Positions 29,168 through 37,358 of a stretch of 64,000 bases of DNA are shown in pieces. Position 1 is the first letter of the stretch. Each line of letters starts with the position of its first letter. The notes beneath the pieces were generated by a model. It did no database searches. It was not told the origin of the DNA and saw only the letters and a list, made by a program, of their open reading frames with translations. The translations under genes were made by a program, and so were the position numbers. The DNA lies in assembly GCF_005116575.1 (NCBI RefSeq), contig NZ_SWCN01000008.1, positions 124,001 to 188,000 of the forward strand, in the 5' to 3' direction. The stretch comes from Desulforhopalus sp. IMCC35007 (GTDB lineage Bacteria; Desulfobacterota; Desulfobulbia; Desulfobulbales; Desulfocapsaceae).

Positions 29168-30688
29168 TCATTCCCCGTCATTATCTCGATACGGCAATTG
29201 AATTCTTACACAGGCCCCACCAGATTCATTGTTCACAAGAGACATTTGACCACCAAACTGCTCCACCAGGGTATAGGAGACAGCAAGCCCCAACCCCGTA
29301 CCTTTGCCAGGTTCTTTCGTTGTGAAAAATGGGTCAAAAACATTTTCTAATTGTTTTGGATCAATCCCCGCACCATTATCCAAAATATCAACAACAACAG
29401 TTGGCTGACTTTCATCCTTTCGCTCAAATGATATCGTAATGGAAATTGCCCCTGTATCCATATCACTTCTTTCTTCAATGGCATCAATACTATTAAGCAG
29501 GCAATTCAAGAACACCTGTCTCAAACTATCGTGGTCCGCCATAACAGTAACACGAGATGTGTGATAGTTTTCTATAAAATCAATCTGTCTCGATAATTTA
29601 CGCCCTCTCAACATAACCACTAAATCTCTTAAGATTTCATCAATATTGACATTAGTAAGTTGAGGTTTCGATTGCCTTGAATAGTCAAGCAATTGCGAAA
29701 TGATAGTATCCATTCTGGCGACCTCACTCCCTGCTCTGGTCGCAAACTGCCGACACTCCAGAGTTGAGATATCATCATGCTGCAACATTTCCAGATAGCC
29801 TTTTACAATTCCAAGAGGATTTCCGATTTCGTGGGCTAAACCTGCAGACAAGCGGCCTACAGTTGCAAGTTTCTCGGCTCGAACAACCTCGCTTCGTGCT
29901 TGCTGTAATTTTTCATTAGTACGCTGCAAAGAATCAACTGTTGAACGTAAAGTAAGATTATCTTTTTCTATCCTTTGCATCATCTGTCTTAAACGAAATG
30001 CCAGCTGTCCAAATTCGTTTTGGTCGCGTCGAAAAAGTTCATCCGTATGATTAGCACTGACATAATTATTCGCTAATTGTACCAGTTGATCAAGGGGGCG
30101 AATCAACAATTGCACCAATCGGTAGAATCCGACCACTGTTAAGATAATGGCGTTAACCAAAGTGTATACAGCAACAATGTGCACACATTTTCTAATATTG
30201 TTGTACACATGTCCTAAGCTGCCAGATATGGATATACCTCCAAAGAATTCGCCACCACGAGACAAGGTGGAGGTAAGAGTGAATGACTGTTTTTCTAGTA
30301 ATATTTTATCAAAAAAACTTCCAGACACTTCGATCAAGTCTTCACCAGTAGCGAAAATTTGCATCAATTTCTTCTTATTGAGTGTTTTCTTCTCGCATCC
30401 AACAGGCTCCGCACAAAATGCACCGTCTATTAAAATTTCAAAACAAACTTCATCTTCTCCAGCTGACAACGTTAAATCATGTAGTAAACTGGGAAACTGC
30501 TCACAACTGAACTCTTCTCTTTGTATTTTCTCAGTTACAACCTGCAAGACCTTGTAAGCATGGTGGATCTCCTTTTTCGTAATGTCTTTATACCATAAAA
30601 CAAAGACCACCATCGATAATGTAAACATACCTATAGAGAGTAAACCGAAGATAAAAAATGAGATTTTTAGTTTCAGGTTTTGCAGCAT
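29168..30688 (-). CDS. pilS: Membrane sensor histidine kinase, PilS-like partner of PilR
   Basis: 506 residues. A first membrane helix (about 10-32), a periplasmic domain (33-168) with five cysteines (C62, C82, C92, C98 and, at the membrane edge, C168), and a second helix (about 170-192) come first. A HAMP domain and coiled coil to about 270 follow. The dimerisation domain has phospho-acceptor H286 in [13 protein letters not shown], and the HATPase has [22 protein letters not shown]. Classical PilS has six membrane helices and senses pilin; this architecture is simpler. It is 50 bp upstream of pilR in the same direction, which fixes the pairing. Confidence 0.87.
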   Translation of the reverse strand: MLQNLKLKISFFIFGLLSIGMFTLSMVVFVLWYKDITKKEIHHAYKVLQVVTEKIQREEFSCEQFPSLLHDLTLSAGEDEVCFEILIDGAFCAEPVGCEKKTLNKKKLMQIFATGEDLIEVSGSFFDKILLEKQSFTLTSTLSRGGEFFGGISISGSLGHVYNNIRKCVHIVAVYTLVNAIILTVVGFYRLVQLLIRPLDQLVQLANNYVSANHTDELFRRDQNEFGQLAFRLRQMMQRIEKDNLTLRSTVDSLQRTNEKLQQARSEVVRAEKLATVGRLSAGLAHEIGNPLGIVKGYLEMLQHDDISTLECRQFATRAGSEVARMDTIISQLLDYSRQSKPQLTNVNIDEILRDLVVMLRGRKLSRQIDFIENYHTSRVTVMADHDSLRQVFLNCLLNSIDAIEERSDMDTGAISITISFERKDESQPTVVVDILDNGAGIDPKQLENVFDPFFTTKEPGKGTGLGLAVSYTLVEQFGGQMSLVNNESGGACVRIQLPYRDNDGE

Positions 30689-30940
30689 AGCTTATCAAGG
30701 CTCCAAGCCATCTGAGCTAACAACAGAAGAGAAAGGTAAACAAATGCGTATCGTTTCATTCTTGTTATTATGTGGAGAAAATTCACTTCTACACATCCAC
30801 CTTCAATAACAGCAGCATATATTCACTACATAATTACTTGAGTATAGCTTTTTTTAACGACTTCGAAAGGTAAACTTAAGACCAGTCGTTAAAATGCGAC
30901 CGGATAATAGGCAGGGTGTAAATAATTTATACTATTTTGC

Positions 30941-31708
30941 TTATCTAATGTCTCGTTTGTTAAAAATGTATAAAGACAAAGCCAAGATCATTATGGTGTA
31001 AGTTGCAGCATAGCTTAAAGAAAAGATAAATTCAGTCCAAGGAATATCGATACCATGAACGACACGAGCCTTAAAGTTTAACGTTTCGAGATTGGGGAAG
31101 GAGTAATAGAGAACATCCGCGGTTTTCTTAAGTGCAGGATTGTCTAAACTAGCAACAAGGACTTTGAAGTCTAAGGTGAGGTGACCTATAATAAAAACAG
31201 CTAAGGTCAACATGCCACTTAAAAATGGTGATACGAAGGTTGAAAACAGCAAAGCCACTGCCAGGATGAGCTGCAACTCAAAACATATTGGTACAATCGC
31301 CATGAAGAGTTCCCATGGTATTAGCTGCTGCTTTAAATAACAGAGTACAAACAAGCCAGCTGTCATCACAACCACCTCCACCATAAGGGTAAATGAAAGT
31401 CCTAAATACTTGCCAAGCACAAACTGATAACGAGAAATAGGGTTGGCGAGAATCACATAGATTGTCCGTTTTTCCATTTCTTTATAGACCAGGCTGATAC
31501 CGACGAAAATCGCAATAAGTACACCAAAGAGCGAAATAGCTGCCAGGCCGAAATCCTTGATTATTTTTATTTCATCTCCGATTGTCAGGTTACCGAGAAT
31601 CAATGAGAAGCCTAACATGAGTACAGCAAAGGCGAGCAAGCTGTAAAAAATCTTATCCCGAATCGATTCCCTGAATGTATTCAATGCAAGTACGGCAATT
31701 TTTTTCAT
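30941..31708 (-). CDS. pilI: ABC-2 type permease, PilI-like
   Basis: 255 residues with about six hydrophobic helices and the ABC-2 permease layout (FRESIRDKIFYSLL at the N terminus, EKRTIYVILANPISRYQFVLGKYLG coupling region). The start overlaps the ATPase gene's end by 4 bp, so the two form an exporter. In Myxococcus xanthus the equivalent pilG-pilH-pilI set next to pilA is required for pilus assembly; the same neighbours occur here. The substrate is unknown. Confidence 0.82.
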   Translation of the reverse strand: MKKIAVLALNTFRESIRDKIFYSLLAFAVLMLGFSLILGNLTIGDEIKIIKDFGLAAISLFGVLIAIFVGISLVYKEMEKRTIYVILANPISRYQFVLGKYLGLSFTLMVEVVVMTAGLFVLCYLKQQLIPWELFMAIVPICFELQLILAVALLFSTFVSPFLSGMLTLAVFIIGHLTLDFKVLVASLDNPALKKTADVLYYSFPNLETLNFKARVVHGIDIPWTEFIFSLSYAATYTIMILALSLYIFNKRDIR

Positions 31709-32622
31709 TTTTCTTCTTTTCCAGATTGATTATAAAATTCTTCAAGATTTACGCGTTGCGGACCAAAAGAGAGCACTCTACCGCCACTCTCTTCAATCTT
31801 CTGGATCATTTTTTTTGCCTCTACTTCTCCGTTTGTTTTAAGGAGTATTTGATTTTTTGTTTTATGAACGATACAATCCTCATAAGGAGAATTTTCAGGT
31901 AAACTGCTACAGGTGATCTCCCAGTGAGCCACCTTGTTATCAAGCATTTCACTCACCTGAACAATTTCTTGCAATTTCCCCTGCCGGATAATTGCGGCCC
32001 TATCGCACATGATTTCTACATCCGAGAGAATATGGGAAGAAAAGATAACCGTTTTTCCCTGATCCCTGCAGCCAAGAATAATATCGCGCATCTGTTTTCG
32101 ACCATTGGGGTCGAGCCCTGACATCGGTTCATCTAAAATAAGAATGTCTGGATTGTTCACCAAAGCCTGAGCAATTCCTATACGCTGGAGCATTCCTCGA
32201 GAAAATTTTTTCAAAGATCTACTTTTAGCATGTTCTAATCCGACCAAATGTAACAATTCCGGAATCCTCTTTTTTCTCGCCTCTCCTTTCATGCCTCTCA
32301 GCCGACCATGGAAATGCAAAGTTTCCTCAGCAGTTAGATACATGTAAAAGTAAGGGTTTTCCGGTAAGTACCCTACGCGTTCCCTAGCCTTCTGATCTGC
32401 AGGGTCACCAAAAATAGAGAGGGTTCCGCTATCAGGGCGAATAAGGTCGAGTAACACTTTAAAAGTAGTTGTCTTGCCGGCACCGTTGGGACCTAAATAC
32501 CCAAGGATCTCTCCTTTCTCAACAGAAAGAGAAAGAGCGTCCAATGCAACAAATTTCTTACCCCAAAAACCAGTTCGGTAGGTCTTACTCACTCCGCTGA
32601 TGGAAATAGCCGCAGTGCTCAT
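31705..32622 (-). CDS. pilH: ABC transporter ATP-binding protein, PilH-like
   Basis: 305 residues. Walker A GPNGAGKTTT, signature FSRGMLQRIGIA (a variant of LSGGQ), Walker B ILILDEPMSGLDP and the H-loop SSHIL are present, with an extra C-terminal domain typical of the NosF/CcmA-like group. It overlaps pilG at its start and the permease at its end by 4 bp, indicating translational coupling. It energises the permease encoded next to it. Confidence 0.87.
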   Translation of the reverse strand: MSTAAISISGVSKTYRTGFWGKKFVALDALSLSVEKGEILGYLGPNGAGKTTTFKVLLDLIRPDSGTLSIFGDPADQKARERVGYLPENPYFYMYLTAEETLHFHGRLRGMKGEARKKRIPELLHLVGLEHAKSRSLKKFSRGMLQRIGIAQALVNNPDILILDEPMSGLDPNGRKQMRDIILGCRDQGKTVIFSSHILSDVEIMCDRAAIIRQGKLQEIVQVSEMLDNKVAHWEITCSSLPENSPYEDCIVHKTKNQILLKTNGEVEAKKMIQKIEESGGRVLSFGPQRVNLEEFYNQSGKEEK

Positions 32623-33557
32623 TTGGGCTCCTCAAGAAAGATTAAAGGCTGATCCGTTTCCTGTGTCTTTTTATCAAGATGCAAATTTAAGTCGTCCACA
32701 TCAGAGGTCGATTGAACGATGCCTTTTTTAATAATTTTATATTCACCGCCATATGGCTCTATAGGTAATGATTTCAATATATTAGCACCAACAAGTTCTT
32801 TAAGATCTGTGGGGTACCTCCCCGTATACTCATGGAATTTTTTGATTGCTGTGTTAAAAACGCTAATGTGCTGTTTAATCTTAATATCTTTAATTCTCTT
32901 ATCCAGTTCAGCTATTCTCTCTGGTGTGTCAGCAGATGCAAGCATTTCTTGGAGAAAGGGAAGAGCGAGCTCAGGGTCTTGTGAGTTGGCGTAAAGACGC
33001 GAAACAAGAAGTGGTAAATATGGAGGACTCTGTGGAAAAGAAGCCGCTATTTCTAAATATTTGGCTGCCATCAAGTAATCTTCTTTATGGTGCATATAAT
33101 TATATGCCATGAAAAAGGGTAAATACCAATACCGTCTATCTTTGTGTGGTACATTCGCTATCCCTTTCTCAAGTATTTCAATACTCCGATCAACAGTTTT
33201 TGAATCATCAGAAAAGACAATCCCAGCAAATTCATACGGATACTGAAAAAGAGGATCAAGCGTTGTGACTATATTGATTAAAACATGAAGCTTTTCGTTT
33301 TTTTTATCTATAACACCTTGACTACCGAAAAAACCTATTGCTTTTATCCATAATAAATCCGCCAAGGCCTCATCATAGGAAAGGGCAAGCCCTTTAAGAA
33401 AAGTACCGTTGGGTAAATAACTAATGTCTGAAAAAATTGGAGTTTTTTTTGGAGTTTTATCGATATGCTTCTGTAGACCAAAAACTACACTGTAGCACAA
33501 GATTATGAGTACAATTGGTGCAATAGAAAAGAAGTTTTTACGTATTTGAAGGTACAT
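32619..33557 (-). CDS. pilG: PilG-like pilus assembly protein with TPR-type helices
   Basis: 312 residues: an N-terminal membrane anchor (SIAPIVLIILCYSVVFGL), then helical repeat sequence (YDEALADLLWIKAIGFFG, YEFAGIVF, AAKYLEIAASFP, ALPFLQEMLAS) resembling TPRs. A pilin-processing-like C-terminal motif follows (FHEYTGRYPTDLKELV..PYGGEYKI), which recurs in pseudopilin-like proteins. Its position between pilA and the ABC ATPase matches pilG of Myxococcus, a protein needed with PilH and PilI for pilus assembly. The name is by synteny and general architecture; direct homology should be confirmed. Confidence 0.72.
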   Translation of the reverse strand: MYLQIRKNFFSIAPIVLIILCYSVVFGLQKHIDKTPKKTPIFSDISYLPNGTFLKGLALSYDEALADLLWIKAIGFFGSQGVIDKKNEKLHVLINIVTTLDPLFQYPYEFAGIVFSDDSKTVDRSIEILEKGIANVPHKDRRYWYLPFFMAYNYMHHKEDYLMAAKYLEIAASFPQSPPYLPLLVSRLYANSQDPELALPFLQEMLASADTPERIAELDKRIKDIKIKQHISVFNTAIKKFHEYTGRYPTDLKELVGANILKSLPIEPYGGEYKIIKKGIVQSTSDVDDLNLHLDKKTQETDQPLIFLEEPK

Positions 33558-33638
33558 TGTCTTCTAAAATTAATAATCTTTTTTTATTAAATAAACAATC
33601 AGAAGAACTGAATGTCAATTTGAAGTCGCCGTCTCCAT

Positions 33639-33670
33639 AAAAGAGTCTGGCCAAATGGCCAGACTCTTTT
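33639..33670 (-). terminator. Terminator of the first pilA copy
   Basis: A 14-bp perfect stem with AAAT loop (left arm 33639-33652, right arm 33657-33670). Compared with the second copy the inner stem has changed GGCC to GGTC/GACC on both arms, a compensatory pair that keeps the fold. Confidence 0.9.
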
Positions 33671-33709
33671 AAAAATACATTTACTGCAACCAGCCAATAT
33701 AAGCTAACT

Positions 33710-34297
33710 TTAAAATTCACCAGGTGCGGCATCTTCAACAGTAGTTACAAGCGTTATTGCGCCAGCCATAAGGGATGTTGCAGCCACAATAGGTGCACCA
33801 GTAGCAGTATCATCTGTCGCAAAACCAAATTCACCATTAGTAAGATTTCTATCAAGGTCAGCAACTGCACTAGCTGCGTAGTCGGTTCCTGTTGTATTAG
33901 CTACCATATTACCAATTGCTGCAGCGTTGTCTTGCGCTGTTAGGACTTCATATACATAAAAGACATTACCCGCAGGAGCATAACCAATTTCTCCCCAACC
34001 AGCTCCAGCTACAGGTGGTACATCCCATGCCTGCTTAGTACCTTGTCCGTTAACTCCTGCATTGGGATTAACTACGCAATCAGCATAAAATTCATTCTCT
34101 GCTCTATATGATAGTTGTGATTTTTGTATAGCCCCCAAGTTGGTTTTTGCTTCAGCAGTTTTTGACTTCAGCTGATAAGTCAGAAAATTAGGTACAGCGA
34201 TAGCTGCCAAAATACCAATAATAGCAACAACGATCATGAGCTCAATCAGAGTGAAGCCTTCTTTGTTTTCTACTTTTTTTGCTAGATTCATTTTCAC
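33710..34297 (-). CDS. pilA: Type IV pilin PilA, copy 1
   Basis: 195 residues. Prepilin leader of 14 residues ends at G14/F15 ([20 protein letters not shown]), leaving mature Phe1 and Glu5. The protein continues [20 protein letters not shown], the usual Desulfobacterota/Myxococcus major pilin form. The C-terminal domain has a single cysteine (YADC). The start is GTG at 34297, five bases after AGGAG; the ATG two codons in is the alternative. It is closely similar to copy 2, differing at scattered residues mainly in the surface domain. It is the gene nearest pilGHI. Confidence 0.94.
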   Translation of the reverse strand: MKMNLAKKVENKEGFTLIELMIVVAIIGILAAIAVPNFLTYQLKSKTAEAKTNLGAIQKSQLSYRAENEFYADCVVNPNAGVNGQGTKQAWDVPPVAGAGWGEIGYAPAGNVFYVYEVLTAQDNAAAIGNMVANTTGTDYAASAVADLDRNLTNGEFGFATDDTATGAPIVAATSLMAGAITLVTTVEDAAPGEF

Positions 34298-34376
34298 AAT
34301 ATCTCCTATCGTTTTTTGCTGTTCTTTTATTGAATGGATAGTTGTGAACTATGGTTGTCCATTTCACTCTCAAGTT

Positions 34377-34390
34377 GCAATATAAAGACC
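34377..34390 (-). promoter_or_regulatory. Candidate sigma54 promoter of pilA copy 1
   Basis: On the minus strand TTGGTCTTTATATTGCAA gives GG and GC spaced by ten bases (34389-34390 and 34377-34378) with a TTGCA -12 element. Less like consensus at -24 than copy 2. The predicted start is near 34366, about 70 bp before the gene. Confidence 0.55.
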
Positions 34391-34510
34391 AATTTGCACC
34401 AGAAAAGTTTAAATAATTACAATATGGTGTAATTTTTTCTCTACTGCCTTATATACTGTGCCTTATTTTTTTTACCACGAACAAATACGACCATTGTCCT
34501 CTTTTTTCTA

Positions 34511-34553
34511 CCAAAAAAGGACAAGGTACTGACAAAATATGTCAGTAGCCTAT
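34511..34553 (-). terminator. Decayed copy of the glmM terminator
   Basis: Matches the intact glmM terminator at 35921-35962, but the stem (AGGTACTGACA against TGTCAGTAGCCT) has lost one base, leaving a bulge. It is a relic carried by the duplication. Confidence 0.65.
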
Positions 34554-34599
34554 TTGAGTAATATGTAGCATGTTAATCTTAGTGTGCGTCAATGTTCGT

Positions 34600-34997
34600 A
34601 ATCGCCAAGGCAATGACATTTTTTTTCGTGCGTACGACGATGTCGAATGACTGACCGGCTTCGTCTGGAATGAGTGGCCGAAATCAATGAAACATGCGTG
34701 AGACAAAGGGCCGCTATCCAGCCTTCAATAGGCCCCACAATAAGAGCATAGAATGGACAGGATCGATTAAAAGGAATAGAAGGTGACCGCCTTAATGCTA
34801 TCATCTGTGCCGCTGTGATGAACTGCAGGAAGTTGATGAAGTTCATCGAAGGATTTTACGCCAACTTTTTCATTGGCTTTTTGTCCAAGCATTCTGGCCT
34901 GAAAAATGGTGGGCGAGTTCGCTATCCAAGAATCGCTTTTTTCAGGATCGACTTGTTAGATCATCACTTTTGTAAAACCCTCTGTTATTCTATATAA
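34600..34997 (+). pseudogene. Remnant of an IS5-family transposase (C-terminal part, frameshifted)
   Basis: No intact ORF, but plus-strand fragments match the C-terminal end of IS5-type DDE transposases. One frame gives QRAAIQPSIGPTIR (compare RRAAIEPVIGHLK). After a frame change comes RLKGIEGDRLNAIICAAVMN (compare LKGIEGDRLNAILCAAGMN), then FRKLMKF-like CRKLMKFIEGFYANFF and a terminal AFFRID. An in-frame stop and small deletions lie between the pieces. Terminal inverted repeats are not recognisable. It lies exactly between the two pilA duplication units. Family recognition is from motif memory and should be checked by translated search. Confidence 0.7.
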
Positions 34998-35041
34998 TAA
35001 ACAATCAGAAGAGCCAAATGTCAATTCGAAGTCCCTTATCC

Positions 35042-35081
35042 AAAAAAAAAGAGTCTGGTCAAATGACCAGACTCTTTTTTA
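35042..35081 (-). terminator. Terminator of the second pilA copy
   Basis: GAGTCTGGTC (35051-35060) pairs with GACCAGACTC (35065-35074), extended by A/T runs on both sides; loop AAAT. Confidence 0.92.
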
Positions 35082-35117
35082 AATACATTTACTGCGAGCA
35101 GCTAGTATGAGCTAACT

Positions 35118-35702
35118 CTAAAATTGACCAGGTGCGGTATCTTCAACAGTGGTTACAACCGTTACTGCCCCAGTCATAAGAGCTGTCCCAGTAACAACAG
35201 GTGCACCAGTAGCGGCATCATCTGTCGCAAAACCAAACTCACCGTTAGTACCATTTTTATCAAGGTCAGCAACTGCACCAGCTGCGAAGTCGGTTCCTGT
35301 TGTATTAACTGCCATATTACCAATTGCCGCAGCATTGTCTTGAGCTGTCAAGACTTCATATACATAATAGACATTACCCGCTGGAGCATAACCAATTTCT
35401 CCCCAACCATCACCAGCTGCGGGTACATCCCATGCTTGTTTAGCGCCTTGTCCGTTAACTCCGGCAGCGGGGTTTTGTGCGCAATCAGCATAAAAGTCAT
35501 TCTCTGCTCTATATGATTGTTGGGATGTTTTTATTGCACCCAGGTTGGTTTTTGCTTCAGCAGTTTTTGACTTCAGCTGATAAGTCAGGAAATTAGGTAT
35601 AGCGATAGCTGCAAGAATACCGATAATAGCAACTACGATCATGAGCTCGATAAGGGTGAAACCTTCTTTGTTCTGTAGTTTCTTCATAACATTCATCTTC
35701 AT
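35118..35702 (-). CDS. pilA: Type IV pilin PilA, copy 2
   Basis: 194 residues with the same 14-residue prepilin leader and mature N terminus as copy 1, one cysteine (YADC), and a few substitutions and one residue fewer near the GDGWGEIGY loop. ATG start at 35702, seven bases after AGGAG. The upstream region holds the better sigma54 site and the gene has its own terminator, so each pilin gene can be expressed singly. It probably forms the main pilus fibre; the relative use of the two copies is unknown. Confidence 0.95.
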   Translation of the reverse strand: MKMNVMKKLQNKEGFTLIELMIVVAIIGILAAIAIPNFLTYQLKSKTAEAKTNLGAIKTSQQSYRAENDFYADCAQNPAAGVNGQGAKQAWDVPAAGDGWGEIGYAPAGNVYYVYEVLTAQDNAAAIGNMAVNTTGTDFAAGAVADLDKNGTNGEFGFATDDAATGAPVVTGTALMTGAVTVVTTVEDTAPGQF

Positions 35703-35785
35703 TTTACATCTCCTATGTGTTTGTTTAGAGGTTCAATTAATGTGAACCAGTTATGAACGTCTTTGTTCGTTCTGGTTTATTTTAA

Positions 35786-35799
35786 GCAATAGTGATGCC
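35786..35799 (-). promoter_or_regulatory. Strong candidate sigma54 promoter of pilA copy 2
   Basis: On the minus strand TGGCATCACTATTGCTT matches the TGGCAC-N5-TTGCW consensus closely, GG (35798-35799) and GC (35786-35787) ten bases apart. The predicted start is near 35774, about 72 bp upstream of the ATG. Confidence 0.8.
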
Positions 35800-35921
35800 A
35801 TTTTGAAATTTTTATAAAATATTATTAAAAAGGTTGTCTTTCCTAGGTCTTGAGGGCAGCTTTATTATTTCTTTCATATTATGAACAGGAATATTTGAGA
35901 TTTTTTGAGAACAAAGTGCCC

Positions 35922-35962
35922 AAAAAAGACAGGCCACTGACAAAAAATGTCAGTGGCCTGTT
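35922..35962 (-). terminator. Terminator of glmM
   Basis: A 14-bp perfect stem (35929-35942 with 35948-35961), five-A loop, followed on the minus strand by six U residues (A-run 35922-35927). Confidence 0.92.
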
Positions 35963-35988
35963 TTGGTGACGTAATTTGGTTATTTGTC

Positions 35989-37341
35989 TTACTGTGCGTC
36001 GGCTTTTTCTACTAACCTGCAGAGATTATCTGCAATTTTATTGATTATATCATCATCCTGACCTTCTACCATCACCCGTATAACTGGCTCCGTACCTGAA
36101 GCTCTAACGAGAATTCTCCCTTTTTTACCCAAGTCATCTTCATGCTTTTTCAACGCTTCGTCAAACCCTGGAATTGTAGCAATATCAATCTTCCTTGAAG
36201 TACGGACATTTTTCAGCACCTGGGGAAAGCTGGTCATAACCTTGGCAAGTGTTGAAAGTGGTTTCTTGCGTTTTTTCATGATGGCAAGGAGTTGAAGGCC
36301 TGCAAGAATCCCATCTCCGGTTGTGATATGATCGAGGAAAACAAGATGGCCTGATTGCTCGCCACCAAAGCTGTAACCATTCTTGCGCATGCTCTCTACA
36401 ACGTATCTGTCCCCAACTCCAGCGCGGACCATCTTGCCACCCATCTTTTCCATGGCGATTTCAAGGCCCATGTTTGACATGACTGTTGCTACAAGGGTCT
36501 TTTTCTTAAGCTTTCTCTGGACGATCAGTTCCTGGGCACAGATAGCCATAATATGGTCGCCATCAACAACCTCGCCGTTCTCATCACAGACAATGAGACG
36601 GTCGCCATCTCCATCAAGGGCAAGGCCGATATCCGCCCCCAGTTCTTTCACCTTTGCGGCCATCTTTTCAGGATGAAGCGCTCCACACTCATGGTTGATG
36701 TTCTTTCCGTCAGGTTCGACACCAATGGTCGTCACCTTTGCCCCAAGCTCCTCAAAGACATGGGGTGCAACTTTGTACGTCGCGCCATGGGCACAATCAA
36801 GGACAATATGAAAATCTTCTAAAGTATAATTCTTTGGAAAGGTATTTTTTAAAAAGACGATATAACGTCCTTTGGCATCATCAATCCTTTTTGCCTTGCC
36901 GACTTCATCGGCTACTGGCCTGAGCGCCGCCATTTTTTGCGAGAAGATGAGGTCCTCTATCTGCGCCTCTATATCGTCAGGCAGTTTAAAACCATCGCTG
37001 GAAAAAATCTTTATGCCATTATCCTGAAAAGGATTATGGGAAGCTGAAATAACCACCCCCGCATCAGCGCGCATGGAGGTTGTAATAAAGGCAATGCCCG
37101 GAGTTGGCAGCGGACCAACCTGAAGCACATCAACCCCCATGGAGCAAATTCCTGCGGCCAGGGCATTTTCCAGCATATAACAGGATTGTCTCGTATCCTT
37201 TCCTATGACGATGCGGTGCCCTTTCGCCTTGTCTTTGACGATAAAGGCAATGGCCCTACCCACCTGCATTGCGATCTCAGTGGTCATGGGATAAATATTA
37301 GCCACGCCGCGAATCCCGTCTGTACCAAATAACTTTCTCAT
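35989..37341 (-). CDS. glmM: Phosphoglucosamine mutase
   Basis: 450 residues, full length. GlmM interconverts glucosamine-6-phosphate and glucosamine-1-phosphate for UDP-GlcNAc synthesis. It begins [14 protein letters not shown]. The phosphoserine is S101 in [16 protein letters not shown], the metal loop is ALDGDGDRL, the sugar loop GGEQSGH, and the phosphate-binding [12 protein letters not shown] is near the C terminus. It is the last gene of cdaA-cdaR-glmM, a conserved arrangement linking c-di-AMP to cell wall precursor supply. Confidence 0.98.
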   Translation of the reverse strand: MRKLFGTDGIRGVANIYPMTTEIAMQVGRAIAFIVKDKAKGHRIVIGKDTRQSCYMLENALAAGICSMGVDVLQVGPLPTPGIAFITTSMRADAGVVISASHNPFQDNGIKIFSSDGFKLPDDIEAQIEDLIFSQKMAALRPVADEVGKAKRIDDAKGRYIVFLKNTFPKNYTLEDFHIVLDCAHGATYKVAPHVFEELGAKVTTIGVEPDGKNINHECGALHPEKMAAKVKELGADIGLALDGDGDRLIVCDENGEVVDGDHIMAICAQELIVQRKLKKKTLVATVMSNMGLEIAMEKMGGKMVRAGVGDRYVVESMRKNGYSFGGEQSGHLVFLDHITTGDGILAGLQLLAIMKKRKKPLSTLAKVMTSFPQVLKNVRTSRKIDIATIPGFDEALKKHEDDLGKKGRILVRASGTEPVIRVMVEGQDDDIINKIADNLCRLVEKADAQ

Positions 37342-37358
37342 TGATGTTTTCTATGAAT

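Larger units (their letters stand above)
33591..34594. repeat. Copy 1 of a ~1.0-kb tandem duplication carrying pilA
   Basis: This block aligns along its length with 34997-36001: 3' flank (ATAAACAATCAGAAGA and following), terminator, pilin gene and RBS. In the upstream part it aligns with the glmM terminator and the last codons of glmM (a remnant reading Asp-Ala-His-stop against Asp-Ala-Gln-stop). The pilin leader regions are the least similar part. Confidence 0.85.
34997..36001. repeat. Copy 2 (likely parental) of the ~1.0-kb pilA duplication
   Basis: Contains the 3' flank, terminator, pilA copy 2, its promoter, the intact glmM terminator and the final glmM codons. Because it is continuous with a complete glmM gene it is probably the original, and 33591-34594 the derived copy. 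Confidence 0.8.

Noticed and set aside
34589-34997. Two short ORFs between the pilin genes as genuine small genes
   Set aside because: The plus-strand one is a fragment of a frameshifted IS5-type transposase; the minus-strand one is its antisense shadow.
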